A stretch of DNA of 64,000 nucleotides, taken from assembly GCA_050178795.1 (NCBI GenBank), contig JBFXFT010000002.1, forward strand, positions 102,267 to 166,266, in the 5' to 3' direction. The translations under genes and the position numbers were made by a program. The number at the start of each line of letters is the position of its first letter. The first letter of the stretch is position 1. Positions 1-8,800 of this stretch are shown in pieces. The notes beneath the pieces were generated by a model, which made no database searches, was not told the origin of the DNA, and saw only the letters and a list, made by a program, of their open reading frames with translations. The stretch comes from STF1-184 sp050178795. Its GTDB lineage: Bacteria; Bacillota; Clostridia; Christensenellales; UBA1242.

Positions 1-1
1 A

Positions 2-2734
2 GTGCCAATGCATAAAGAAAGTCCAGCAAGCACTGTATTCGTACAAAGCGATAAATTACAAATTACAAAATTAAGTAACCCTCTTCGCTATCAAATAACG
101 GTGTTAGACTTTGAAACATGGGAAGTTTATGAGCCAGTTATATTATTTAAATATTCTGACGATATTTATGCTTACGTTCACTGTAAAATTTTAAAGAACG
201 ACGTTACAGGTATTACGATTACAGCAAACGCAAATGATGCTATTGAACTTACATTGAGTGCTAATAATGTAGAAGAATATGACTTGGAAGCACATACTAC
301 ACTTTCTGTTCAAGACCCAAGCAAACCTGCAACTTATAGCACTTTGATATATAGAGTAGATTTAAATGAACTATTTAATGAAAATGGCAGACAAATAATT
401 GCAGCAGATTTAATTACAGGTTATATACCTGACAACACAATTACCCCTCTAAATAGAGGCACTACAAGGCTTAAAGCGCTAGTAATAGAGACGGATATCA
501 ACGGTACTCCAGTTCTTGATGAATTTGGTGCCTATAATATATTGTTTGAGTCCGTTGACTATACCGTTGTTCATATTCTAGAAGAACTTGAAACTTTAAG
601 CATTACCATTAAAGATTACAATGAAGAAAATATGCACTATCACATTGAAAACAGTGTCTTCACTGGTGAAACTGCAACCTTAACTATTGACGGACTTACA
701 GAGGCACAAATAACTGCATTTGGAGAAGATAATTTATTAATAGTGTCTAGCGATAGTAGCTCTGTTCTAATAACTGAAGAATCAATTGAAGCAGGCGTAA
801 TAAGTGTAAACTTTACAGCAGTTGGCACGACTGATGCAAACATTTTAATTATTGACAATATAACAAATAATTTAATTGACTATTATGCTATTAAACTTGT
901 TGATGGAGAGGTATCTACTCACCACGAGATAAGCATAACGCTAAATCAACAAACTCAAACAACTATAGTTATGGGTAATGAAGCGTTCGTTATGTGTGTG
1001 CCTAATTCACAAGGTGCCTTTGTTGACGCTTATAAATATGGCAAGATTGAATTTATTTCAACTAAGCCAGATATGATAGAAATAAATACGAGCATTGATG
1101 ATGAAAATAACATAATTGTTAAACTTCTTGCTGTTGGTTTTGTTGAAAATCCTGACGGAAGTTTTAACGCTGATGACAGTTATTCTGTTATTAGGGCAAG
1201 GCTTGTTACAGATGATGCTGGAATATATTTCTTTAACGAAAGAGTTAATGTAGATATAGGTGCAGTAGAACATCTAGCTATTGAGGTAAATAGTACTGCA
1301 ATTTATGCAAACCCTGCAGAGGATGGCACTCAATGGTTGACAGGCGAGCAAGTTCCATTTGAAATAACCGATATAGTATTTACCGACCCTGATAATCCAA
1401 GAGTTACAGGTGTATACTATTACACCAGTGATTCAAGCATATTAGAGGTAAACAACTACAATGTTGACGAAAATGGCAATCCAGAGTTCATATTTAAGCG
1501 TGGTGGACTAGAAAGTGAAGGAGGTATTCAAGTTACCTTAATTGCTAAGAGTCTTGACCCTTATGCAATACCTACTGATCCACTTCATCCAGAACTTGGT
1601 GCTTATGACGAAATTGTTTTAACGGTTTACGTTCCTGAAGTTGTTATGGAATATTCTTATGCTAGCCCAATAACTAGAGAAGATATAGTACATGAAGAAC
1701 TAGTTTGTGGAGATTCCATTGACTTGTTTGCACCTGAAATAGGCGTTGATAATTTGCCAAGGGTGCAAGCCCTAAAGATTGACGGAGAGGACGAAGTTTC
1801 ATATAACGATGTCCTACAATTTGAGGTTGTTACTCCAGAGAGCGGAATTGATTATGCTACTATAACCAAAATTGATAGTACAGAATTGCACCCTGAAGGA
1901 CAAGTAATAGTGACCGCATTATATGTTGGAATAAGAACGCAAGTTATTATTAGAATATTTACAGACTTTGGTTTTGAAGACTTCTACTATATTGAACTTG
2001 TTCCAGACGTTCAAGTGGCATTTACTTATCCTAGTGACACCAATCCAGAAATATTATACCCAGACCCATACAACACTACTACTAAGACAAAAATTAACCT
2101 ATTCGAGGCGGAAACATCTACAGACCTAAACCAAAACGGTGTAATAGATAACATTGTAAGAGTAGTGTTAACTGATTTAAGCGATAACCCAATAGAAGAC
2201 TATGAGTACACAGTAATAGATAATTTAGATTACGTAATTATTGATTATGCAACAGGCAATGTAACAATAAACCCAGTTGCAGTCAATACGACAATTACTT
2301 TCAAAATATATATAGAGTATGCAACAGGCATAGACTATGAAGAATATTACTATGTTGTGGCTAAGCCTAATATTGATATTATTACAAATTATGGTACTTA
2401 TGAAGAATATCAAGGCGCGCAAGATACTCAAGAAGAAAAATACGAAATAATCAGCACATCTAATTTACCTTACAACTTAGAGATATCTGGTAATGTTAGC
2501 GCTGTAACAGTAAATCCTGCTTATTCTGGCATAAACATAACAGATACTTTGACAAGGTATAGCCTTGCAACCGCAAACACATATGTTTCAGTAAATAACG
2601 ATGGACTATTAAGTTTGACTCAAGCAGGACTAGACGCAGTAACTGCTGGTACATTTACATCTCAATACGTTGTTATTAGAGTTATGACTGATTATGGTTA
2701 CACGGAATATTATAGAGTTAAGATAATTGCTTAA
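2..2734 (+). CDS. Large repeat-rich surface-type protein, 5' truncated
   Basis: The reading frame is open to the left window edge, so only the last 910 residues or so are seen; no ribosome site or signal peptide is visible. The sequence is acidic, beta-rich and low in Cys and Lys, as in secreted proteins built of Ig-like (BIG-type) modules. A short pattern recurs near module ends: FTDFGFEDFYYIELVPDV at about residue 655, a divergent EYATGIDYEEYYYVVAKP at about 775, and MTDYGYTEYYRVKIIA at the very C-terminus. No LPxTG motif, C-terminal transmembrane helix or SLH domain is seen, so the mode of attachment is unknown. A rho-independent terminator follows at once. I infer an extracellular or cell-surface role from composition and repeats only; no family is firmly recognised. 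Confidence 0.75.
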   Translation: MPMHKESPASTVFVQSDKLQITKLSNPLRYQITVLDFETWEVYEPVILFKYSDDIYAYVHCKILKNDVTGITITANANDAIELTLSANNVEEYDLEAHTTLSVQDPSKPATYSTLIYRVDLNELFNENGRQIIAADLITGYIPDNTITPLNRGTTRLKALVIETDINGTPVLDEFGAYNILFESVDYTVVHILEELETLSITIKDYNEENMHYHIENSVFTGETATLTIDGLTEAQITAFGEDNLLIVSSDSSSVLITEESIEAGVISVNFTAVGTTDANILIIDNITNNLIDYYAIKLVDGEVSTHHEISITLNQQTQTTIVMGNEAFVMCVPNSQGAFVDAYKYGKIEFISTKPDMIEINTSIDDENNIIVKLLAVGFVENPDGSFNADDSYSVIRARLVTDDAGIYFFNERVNVDIGAVEHLAIEVNSTAIYANPAEDGTQWLTGEQVPFEITDIVFTDPDNPRVTGVYYYTSDSSILEVNNYNVDENGNPEFIFKRGGLESEGGIQVTLIAKSLDPYAIPTDPLHPELGAYDEIVLTVYVPEVVMEYSYASPITREDIVHEELVCGDSIDLFAPEIGVDNLPRVQALKIDGEDEVSYNDVLQFEVVTPESGIDYATITKIDSTELHPEGQVIVTALYVGIRTQVIIRIFTDFGFEDFYYIELVPDVQVAFTYPSDTNPEILYPDPYNTTTKTKINLFEAETSTDLNQNGVIDNIVRVVLTDLSDNPIEDYEYTVIDNLDYVIIDYATGNVTINPVAVNTTITFKIYIEYATGIDYEEYYYVVAKPNIDIITNYGTYEEYQGAQDTQEEKYEIISTSNLPYNLEISGNVSAVTVNPAYSGINITDTLTRYSLATANTYVSVNNDGLLSLTQAGLDAVTAGTFTSQYVVIRVMTDYGYTEYYRVKIIA

Positions 2735-2735
2735 T

Positions 2736-2762
2736 AAAAAAGACCATTTTATTGGTCTTTTT
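2736..2762 (+). terminator. Terminator after surface protein gene
   Basis: An AAAGACCA/TGGTCTTT stem with a short AT loop is followed by a T run, 2 bases after the stop codon. Confidence 0.85.
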
Positions 2763-2802
2763 GACTTTTGCAAATTTAAAATTGATAATTAAGGGGCATA
2801 TT

Positions 2803-4122
2803 ATGGCAAAAAAACAAGAAAAACTAAATAAACCAAAGACAAAAAGCACGCCCATTAAAAACACTAAAGAGTTAGAATGGTTTAGGTTAGATAATGCCGC
2901 TTTAATTTATCCTGCTGTTAGTACAAATAAGTGGAACTCTGTTTACAGGGTTTCAGTTATACTAAACGATGAAGTAAATAAAGATGTTTTGCAACAAGCA
3001 CTTAACGACATTATGCCGAGGTTTCCACATTTTAATGTTACTTTAAAAAAGGGCATTTTCTGGTTCTATTTTCAAGAAATTTCTACAAATCCAGTAGTTA
3101 CAATAGATGAAAACTATCCATGCAGAAAGATGGATTTAAAAAACAATAAACACCTATTTAGAGTGCTTTATTACAACAAAAAAATATCTTTTGAAGCGTT
3201 CCATTCACTTACAGATGGTTTTGGTGCTATGGCGTTCATAAATACACTTTTGGGGCGATATTTTACCCTTTTAGGGCACAAAATAGAGCGTAGCGATTAT
3301 TTGATTAATTGTTTAGATAAACCTTCACCAGAGGAAACTGAGGACTCCTTTAAACGCTATGCTGACCTTAAAACTCGCAATCCTTGGAAGGAAAACACGG
3401 CATATAGAATAATTGGTACAGACGATGAACTTGGCAAATTAAATATAATAAGTGGCATAATGGATGCAAGACAAGTAAAAGAGGTGGCTCATACATTTGA
3501 TGCCACAATAACAGAGTTTTTACTAGCGATTTTCTTTAAGTCAATTATTAATTATCAAACAGTAAGGGGCTCATATTCAAATAAGCCAATAAAAATATCT
3601 ATGCCTATTGATTTAAGAAATGTTTTTAAAACAGAAACCTTAAGAAACTTTTCAAGTTATGTAAATTTGGAACTATATAATGATAGTTTTGGGCTAGATT
3701 TACAAGAAATAATTAACAAGATAAAAGAAAGAACAAGAAAAATAGACAAAAACTATGTTATGGGCAATATTAACGCCAATGTAAAAGCGCAAAAGAACTT
3801 CTTTTTAAGAATAACTCCGCTTATAATTAAAAACCTGCTTTTAAAAATAGTTTATTCAATAGTGGGAGAAAAATTAGTTACTACTACAATGTCAAACATT
3901 GGCAACCTTAAAACACCGCCAGAGTTTAAAGAGCTAATAGATAGATATGAAATAAATTTGGGTGCAGGCAAGTTAAATGTGTTAGGTTCTACCGTTATAA
4001 CATTTAACAATAAACTAGTATACACGTTTGCAAGCACTATTAAGGAGACTGCAATTCAAAAATATTTCTTTAAAACCTTGAGCGATTACGGCATAAACAT
4101 AAGGGTAGAAAGCAATTTATAG
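2803..4122 (+). CDS. Condensation/alcohol acetyltransferase-type acyltransferase
   Basis: A 439-residue protein of the chloramphenicol-acetyltransferase-like superfamily (alcohol acetyltransferase and condensation-domain relatives). The catalytic signature HxxxDG is present as H134-S-L-T-D138-G, followed by a helix as usual, and a second conserved stretch KISMPIDLRNVF lies near residue 265-275. Such enzymes move an acyl group from a CoA or carrier thioester to an alcohol or amine; the substrate cannot be told from sequence. The start is the ATG at 2803 because an AAGGGG ribosome site lies 6 bases upstream; an upstream in-frame ATG at 2752 lies in the preceding terminator. A zinc-ribbon membrane protein gene follows after 14 bases, so the two are probably co-expressed. 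Confidence 0.75.
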   Translation: MAKKQEKLNKPKTKSTPIKNTKELEWFRLDNAALIYPAVSTNKWNSVYRVSVILNDEVNKDVLQQALNDIMPRFPHFNVTLKKGIFWFYFQEISTNPVVTIDENYPCRKMDLKNNKHLFRVLYYNKKISFEAFHSLTDGFGAMAFINTLLGRYFTLLGHKIERSDYLINCLDKPSPEETEDSFKRYADLKTRNPWKENTAYRIIGTDDELGKLNIISGIMDARQVKEVAHTFDATITEFLLAIFFKSIINYQTVRGSYSNKPIKISMPIDLRNVFKTETLRNFSSYVNLELYNDSFGLDLQEIINKIKERTRKIDKNYVMGNINANVKAQKNFFLRITPLIIKNLLLKIVYSIVGEKLVTTTMSNIGNLKTPPEFKELIDRYEINLGAGKLNVLGSTVITFNNKLVYTFASTIKETAIQKYFFKTLSDYGINIRVESNL

Positions 4123-4136
4123 TAAAAGGATAATAT

Positions 4137-4811
4137 ATGAATAATTATTGTGACAAATGTAAAGTGGAAATTGAAGAAAAGGTAAGTCATTGCCCTCTTT
4201 GTGGAAGATGCATAAATGAGGAACTTGCAGATAAACCGGTAGTTCATGAAAATTTTCCAACTGACCACAAATTTCAAAAAGATAAAAGAGAGGCAAAAAG
4301 GGCAATTATTACCGGATTACTTCTTATAAATGCCTTTAGTATAGTGTGTGAATTATTACTTTGCCATACTTTTGTTTGGAGTTTACATATTTTAATAGGA
4401 AGCATATTTGCGTTCTTTGCACTTATTAATCCTATTATGAACAATTGGAGTCTAGTAAACAATCACTCCATATTTTACATATTGTTTGTTCCTTATGTTA
4501 TATTCTTAGAAAATGTTACAAATAGTTTTGGTTGGGGCATAACGCTTGTCATTCCACTATTTGTAGTGGCGTTTAGTCTTTATCATTTTTCTATGGTACT
4601 ATCAAATTTAAACACTAGGGCAGAACATTTTTTACCTATGATAATTTTGACTTTTATATCAATTGGAAGTTTTATTTACAACTATGTTGCGGGTTTAACT
4701 TTGTGGCCAAGCCTTGCAGGATTGCTAGTTAGTATTGCTGCAGTAGCATTTTTAGCTGTTTTTAAATCTGAAAAAATTGCAAAGATTTTGGCAAAAAAAT
4801 TCCATTTATAA
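4137..4811 (+). CDS. Zinc-ribbon multi-pass membrane protein (DUF6320-like)
   Basis: The 224-residue product opens with a compact zinc ribbon, C5-x2-C8 and C19-x2-C22, and then about six hydrophobic helices (roughly residues 55-80, 83-100, 110-125, 130-155, 165-185, 190-210), ending in a lysine-rich tail. This resembles the family annotated DUF6320, which in clostridial genomes often sits beside acetyltransferases of the kind encoded just upstream; that memory is the basis for the name. The gene starts 14 bases after the acyltransferase stop. A joint role in making or exporting an acylated product is inference. Confidence 0.65.
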   Translation: MNNYCDKCKVEIEEKVSHCPLCGRCINEELADKPVVHENFPTDHKFQKDKREAKRAIITGLLLINAFSIVCELLLCHTFVWSLHILIGSIFAFFALINPIMNNWSLVNNHSIFYILFVPYVIFLENVTNSFGWGITLVIPLFVVAFSLYHFSMVLSNLNTRAEHFLPMIILTFISIGSFIYNYVAGLTLWPSLAGLLVSIAAVAFLAVFKSEKIAKILAKKFHL

Positions 4812-4904
4812 TGTATTTTGCATTAAAAATAGTGTTTTTTAACGGATTTTACATAAATTTAAACAAATTTATTTAAAATAATATAAAAATATCTTTTACT
4901 AAAT

Positions 4905-4918
4905 GTGTTTATAAACAC
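4905..4918. promoter_or_regulatory. Perfect 14-bp palindrome before membrane protein gene
   Basis: GTGTTTATAAACAC is a perfect palindrome 22 bases upstream of the start codon at 4941. It could be an operator; no protein is assigned. Confidence 0.4.
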
Positions 4919-4940
4919 GAGTAAAGATGAAGGAGTAAGT

Positions 4941-5669
4941 ATGAATTTTAAAAAAACCGGGGTCATTAGTTTTTTAAATCAAGTAGTTGGAAAACTAAAA
5001 GGCAAGTGGACTTTTGCAATCGCTAGTAGTTTGGTTATTGCGTTTTTAGTTTATGCACTTGTTGATATTTTAAACTTAAATGCAATAGTTGCTGCCCCAC
5101 TTTTAGGTTTCGTCTTCTTGGGCGAAATAGTTTTTATGAGAAAACTTTTATCAGGGGAGGAGTATAAATTAGAAGACTTGTTTGGCGACTTTAAGTTATT
5201 CATACCAGCTTTTTTAACAATGGCTTCAATGATGCTTTTAATAAGTGTTGGCTTCGCACTTTTAATTTTGCCGGGAATTTCTTTCCTTATTAGTTATTCG
5301 TTTGCTCTTCATATTTTGGCAGACAATAAAGAACTGGGCGCTTTAGAAGCATTAAAAGCAAGTAAGGCAATGACTAAAGGTTATAGGTTTAAAATTGGAA
5401 TGTTCTATTTGACCTTTTTAATTTTTAGCGTAATCGCTTTTGCTTTTGGTCTTGTAATAAGTCTAGTTCCTAACCTAATTTGGGGAACCAACTTGCTTTT
5501 ATACGCTGGCATAATCGCTGGTGTAGTTGCAGTTGCGTTTGTTTACCCATTCTTCTATGCTAGTTTGACTATGTTATATGAAGGCATAAAAAACAATACA
5601 ATTGTTGAAGATGACGTTGAAGAATCAGCCGAAGAAACTGAAGTGCAAGCAGATGCCGAAAAACTTTAA
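4941..5669 (+). CDS. DUF975-like integral membrane protein
   Basis: A 242-residue protein with about five to six membrane segments. It has the layout of the DUF975/YciC-type families: hydrophobic N-half, a LILPGISFLISYSFALHIL segment, then a short cytoplasmic motif NKELGALEALKASKAMTKGYRFKIG before further helices. The C-terminus is a highly acidic tail (DDVEESAEETEVQADAE). Start chosen at 4941 because an AAGGAG site precedes it; an ATA- and TTT-rich extension from 4905 overlaps a palindrome and has no ribosome site. The gene appears to be a single transcription unit with its own terminator. Function unknown. Confidence 0.65.
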   Translation: MNFKKTGVISFLNQVVGKLKGKWTFAIASSLVIAFLVYALVDILNLNAIVAAPLLGFVFLGEIVFMRKLLSGEEYKLEDLFGDFKLFIPAFLTMASMMLLISVGFALLILPGISFLISYSFALHILADNKELGALEALKASKAMTKGYRFKIGMFYLTFLIFSVIAFAFGLVISLVPNLIWGTNLLLYAGIIAGVVAVAFVYPFFYASLTMLYEGIKNNTIVEDDVEESAEETEVQADAEKL

Positions 5670-5697
5670 TTTTTAGCTAAATACAAGTAATAATGAA

Positions 5698-5732
5698 AAA
5701 ATAAAATAGTTAGCGCTATTTTATTTTTTTTG
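5698..5732 (+). terminator. Terminator after DUF975-like gene
   Basis: An AAATAAAATAG/CTATTTTATTT hairpin with a TTAGCG loop is followed by T8. Confidence 0.85.
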
Positions 5733-5733
5733 C

Positions 5734-5762
5734 TTAACAAAATTGTGTTTTTCTAGTATAGT
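5734..5762 (+). promoter_or_regulatory. dus promoter giving a leaderless mRNA
   Basis: TTAACA, 17-base spacer, TATAGT. The -10 ends 6 bases before the dus ATG, so the predicted transcript starts at or next to the A of the ATG. Confidence 0.7.
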
Positions 5763-5768
5763 TTAATT

Positions 5769-6701
5769 ATGAAAATTAAAGATATAGAATTAAAAAACAA
5801 CTTAATATTGGCACCAATGGCAGACTACACAGATGTCGCTTTTCGCTCTATTTGTAAAGATATGGGCGCTGCTTTGACGGTTACTGAAATGGTGAGTGCA
5901 AAGGCTCTTATGTATGATAGCGAAAAAACAATAGAACTGTTAGAAACGGCAAAAAATGAAGTGCCCAAAGCAGTCCAATTATTTGGCAGTGATCCTGAAA
6001 TTATGGCACTTGCTTGTAATCATCCTGCAATACAAAAGTTTGATATAATAGACATAAATATGGGCTGTCCTGTACCTAAAATTGTAAAGAATGGCGAGGG
6101 CTCTGCACTTATGCAAAATATGCCACTTGCAAGACAAATTATTGAAAGTTGCGTTAAGGCTACAAATAAGCCAATTACCGTTAAATTTAGGACTGGTTGG
6201 AGCGATAAGACAGTAAACGCAGTAGAATTTGCAAAGATGTGTGAAGAGGCTGGCGCTAGTATGATTACAATTCACGGTAGAACGAGAGACCAATTTTATG
6301 CGGGACTTGCAGACTATAACATAATTAGAGATGTGAAAAAAGCGGTAAAAATTCCAGTAGTTGGCAATGGAGATGTGACAGATAAAAAAAGTTACGACTA
6401 TATGATGAGCTACACTGGCGTTGACGGCGTTATGATAGGAAGGGCAAGCGTTGGTAACCCTTGGATATTTGAGGAACTAAGAGGAATAAACAAAGTAAAA
6501 CACAAACTTGCTACAATAAAAAAACAAATAAAACTTTTGCAAGAACATGGTAAAACCGAAAGGCAAATAGTGCTTAGCATGCGTAAGCACATTGCAGGGT
6601 ACTTGAAAGGCGAAGTAAATGGCAATGAATGCAAAATTAAAATTTTTAAGGCTGAAACATTAGCGGAAGTCCTTGAAACTTTAGAACAGTTTTTTAGTTA
6701 A
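5769..6701 (+). CDS. dus: tRNA-dihydrouridine synthase (DusB-type)
   Basis: A 310-residue FMN enzyme that reduces uridines in the tRNA D-loop using NADPH. Family marks: the FMN-binding start LAPMADYTD (residues 14-22), the NMGCP motif with catalytic C100, K-x-R in KFRTGW, the HGRTRDQ loop and the GNGDV and IGRASVGNPWIFEE segments near the phosphate site. Length is typical. No ribosome binding site is present before the ATG, and the promoter places the transcription start at the ATG itself, so translation probably starts on a leaderless message. The next genes lie behind a terminator. Confidence 0.93.
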   Translation: MKIKDIELKNNLILAPMADYTDVAFRSICKDMGAALTVTEMVSAKALMYDSEKTIELLETAKNEVPKAVQLFGSDPEIMALACNHPAIQKFDIIDINMGCPVPKIVKNGEGSALMQNMPLARQIIESCVKATNKPITVKFRTGWSDKTVNAVEFAKMCEEAGASMITIHGRTRDQFYAGLADYNIIRDVKKAVKIPVVGNGDVTDKKSYDYMMSYTGVDGVMIGRASVGNPWIFEELRGINKVKHKLATIKKQIKLLQEHGKTERQIVLSMRKHIAGYLKGEVNGNECKIKIFKAETLAEVLETLEQFFS

Positions 6702-6707
6702 AATTTA

Positions 6708-6755
6708 TACTTGGTGAAACTACTAAATATGGTGTTTTACCAAGTATTTTATTTG
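6708..6755 (+). terminator. Terminator after dus
   Basis: A long stem TACTTGGTGAAAC/GTTTTACCAAGTA with a 13-base loop is followed by a T-rich tail. Confidence 0.8.
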
Positions 6756-6781
6756 TTTTAAATTTCTATTTAGTATAAAAT
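6753..6781 (+). promoter_or_regulatory. Putative promoter of the glycolytic operon
   Basis: TTGTTT, 17 bases, TAAAAT, about 60 bases upstream of pgk. The -35 is weak. Confidence 0.45.
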
Positions 6782-6843
6782 AGAAACTGTAAGAAAAAGA
6801 TTTTTAAAAGGTAAAATCCCAAGGTTGGATTGAGGTGAATTTT

Positions 6844-8022
6844 ATGAAAAAACTGGTTACAGATTTAGATGTTAGAGGCAAAAGAGTGCTATTAAGAGTT
6901 GATTTTAATGTACCTATTCAAAATGGGCAAATTGTCAGCGATATTCGTATTTTGAGCGCAATTCCTACAATAAAACACTTGACCGATAATGGCGCAAAGG
7001 TAATAATATGCTCTCACCTTGGTAGACCAGACGGCAAAAACAACAAACAATTTAGCTTGAAGCCAGTTGCTGATTATTTAGGCAAAATACTTACCGAAAA
7101 AGTGTTTTTTGCCAAAGATACAATAGGCGAAGATGCCGTAAAAAAGGCGGAAAAACTAAAAGAAGGTCAAATATTGGTATTAGAGAATACTCGCTTTAAT
7201 GACGGCGAAAAAGACAATGATGCGGCGTTTATTAAGGGGCTTGCTAGTCTAGCAGATTTATATGTAGACGATGCTTTTGGAACTAGCCACAGGAAAGAAT
7301 CATCAACTTATGGCGTCGCAAAACTGCTTCCTAACGCAATAGGCTTTTTGATTGCTAAGGAACTAGACTATTTTAATAAAGCACTTTTAGAGCCTGAGAG
7401 GCCTTTTGTTGCCATTTTAGGTGGAGCAAAAATTGAAGATAAACTTGGCGTAATAAACAACCTATTAGACAAAGTTGATGCATTAATAATTGGCGGAGGT
7501 ATGAGTTACACATTTAGTAAGGCAATGGGCGGCAAAATTGGAAAATCAATAGTTGATAACAACCAAGTTGATTATTGCTACAATGTAATTAAAAAAGCCT
7601 TAAACTCTGGCGTAAAAATACTTTTACCAGTCGACGATGTCTGCGCTCTATCTATGGATAGCAAGGAAAAGCCAAAAGTATTTGCTTCTGGTCAAATATC
7701 TGATGAGTACATGGGACTTGATATAGGACCTAAGACTGTTAAACTATTTAGTAAAGAAATTAAAAGAGCAAAAACAATTATGTGGAATGGACCTATGGGC
7801 GTGTTTGAAGAGGCTTTTTATTCAAACGGCACAAAGATGATTGCAAAAGCAGTAGCAACCAGTAAAGCATTTAGTATAGTTGGCGGTGGTGACACTGCAA
7901 GTGCAGTAGAGCAATATGGTTACAGCGAAAGCGTAAGTCACATATCTACTGGCGGTGGCGCTAGCCTTATGTTACTTGAAGGTAAAGAGTTGCCAGCTGT
8001 CAGCGTTATTGATAATAAATAG
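6844..8022 (+). CDS. pgk: Phosphoglycerate kinase
   Basis: A 392-residue enzyme converting 1,3-bisphosphoglycerate and ADP to 3-phosphoglycerate and ATP. It shows the N-terminal signature RVLLRVDFNVP, the substrate motif SHLGRPDGK, the hinge and nucleotide segments LGGAKIEDKLGVI, GPMGVFE, and the C-terminal GGGDTASAV and SHISTGGGASL(M)LLEGK. Start at ATG 6844 with GAGGTG seven bases upstream; a GTG nine bases earlier lies inside that ribosome site. First gene of pgk-tpiA-gpmI; gapdh and enolase are not adjacent, unlike the common gap-pgk-tpi-gpm-eno order. Confidence 0.97.
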   Translation: MKKLVTDLDVRGKRVLLRVDFNVPIQNGQIVSDIRILSAIPTIKHLTDNGAKVIICSHLGRPDGKNNKQFSLKPVADYLGKILTEKVFFAKDTIGEDAVKKAEKLKEGQILVLENTRFNDGEKDNDAAFIKGLASLADLYVDDAFGTSHRKESSTYGVAKLLPNAIGFLIAKELDYFNKALLEPERPFVAILGGAKIEDKLGVINNLLDKVDALIIGGGMSYTFSKAMGGKIGKSIVDNNQVDYCYNVIKKALNSGVKILLPVDDVCALSMDSKEKPKVFASGQISDEYMGLDIGPKTVKLFSKEIKRAKTIMWNGPMGVFEEAFYSNGTKMIAKAVATSKAFSIVGGGDTASAVEQYGYSESVSHISTGGGASLMLLEGKELPAVSVIDNK

Positions 8023-8037
8023 TAAAGGAATATTTTA

Positions 8038-8781
8038 ATGAAAGAACTTTTAATTGTCGCAAATTGGAAAATGAATAAAAACATTTTAGAGACAAAAAAA
8101 TTTTTAAAAGAGTTTTTGCCTCAAGTTGAAGAGTGCAAAAACAATATGGTTGCAATAGCGCCAAGTTTTACACTTCTTGAAACTGTGAGTAAAAAACTAA
8201 AAAACACTAAAGTTAAACTTGCCAGCCAAAACCTAAGTTATGAAAACGAGGGTGCTTTTACTGGGGAAGTGAATGCCAAGATGTTAAAAGACTTTGATGT
8301 TGAATATGTTATTTTGGGTCACAGTGAAAGAAGACAAAAGTTTTTTGAGACCGATGAAATAATAAATAAAAAAGTTTTGCAAGCTGTTAAAAACAATTTT
8401 GTACCAATACTTTGTGTGGGTGAAACTCAAGAAGAGTACGATAAAAATTTAAGTGAACAAGTGGTGGAGAGGCAAATATTGTCCGCTTTAAAAAATGTTG
8501 ATTTTTCAAAAAATGGTGAGTTGGTTATTGCTTATGAGCCAGTTTGGGCAATAGGAACTGGTAGAGCAGCAACTGCAGAAAATTCCAATAAAATGTCAAA
8601 ATTTATTAGAAAAACTGTAAAAAATGCTGTAAAAACCGTAAAAAACCTTAAAATTTTGTATGGTGGCAGCGTAAATGTGAATAACTTTAAAGAGTTTTTT
8701 AAAGAATCAGACATTGACGGTGCACTTATTGGCGGTGCCAGTTTAGATGCAAATTCGTTTGCTAAAATAGTTTTAGGATAG
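8038..8781 (+). CDS. tpiA: Triosephosphate isomerase
   Basis: A 247-residue TIM-barrel enzyme interconverting dihydroxyacetone phosphate and glyceraldehyde 3-phosphate. Catalytic residues are all visible: Lys in ANWKMN near the N-terminus, His in LGHSERR (about residue 96), and Glu in AYEPVWAIGTG (about 168). The phosphate loop LYGGSVN and the GALIGGASL segment are intact. It begins 15 bases after pgk, behind an AAAGGA ribosome site, and gpmI follows closely, so the three are one operon. Confidence 0.97.
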   Translation: MKELLIVANWKMNKNILETKKFLKEFLPQVEECKNNMVAIAPSFTLLETVSKKLKNTKVKLASQNLSYENEGAFTGEVNAKMLKDFDVEYVILGHSERRQKFFETDEIINKKVLQAVKNNFVPILCVGETQEEYDKNLSEQVVERQILSALKNVDFSKNGELVIAYEPVWAIGTGRAATAENSNKMSKFIRKTVKNAVKTVKNLKILYGGSVNVNNFKEFFKESDIDGALIGGASLDANSFAKIVLG

Positions 8782-8800
8782 TTTAAAAGGAATAAAAAAT

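Noticed and set aside
6785..6843. Riboswitch before pgk
   Set aside because: The short leader shows no known aptamer pattern and no terminator or sequestering hairpin.
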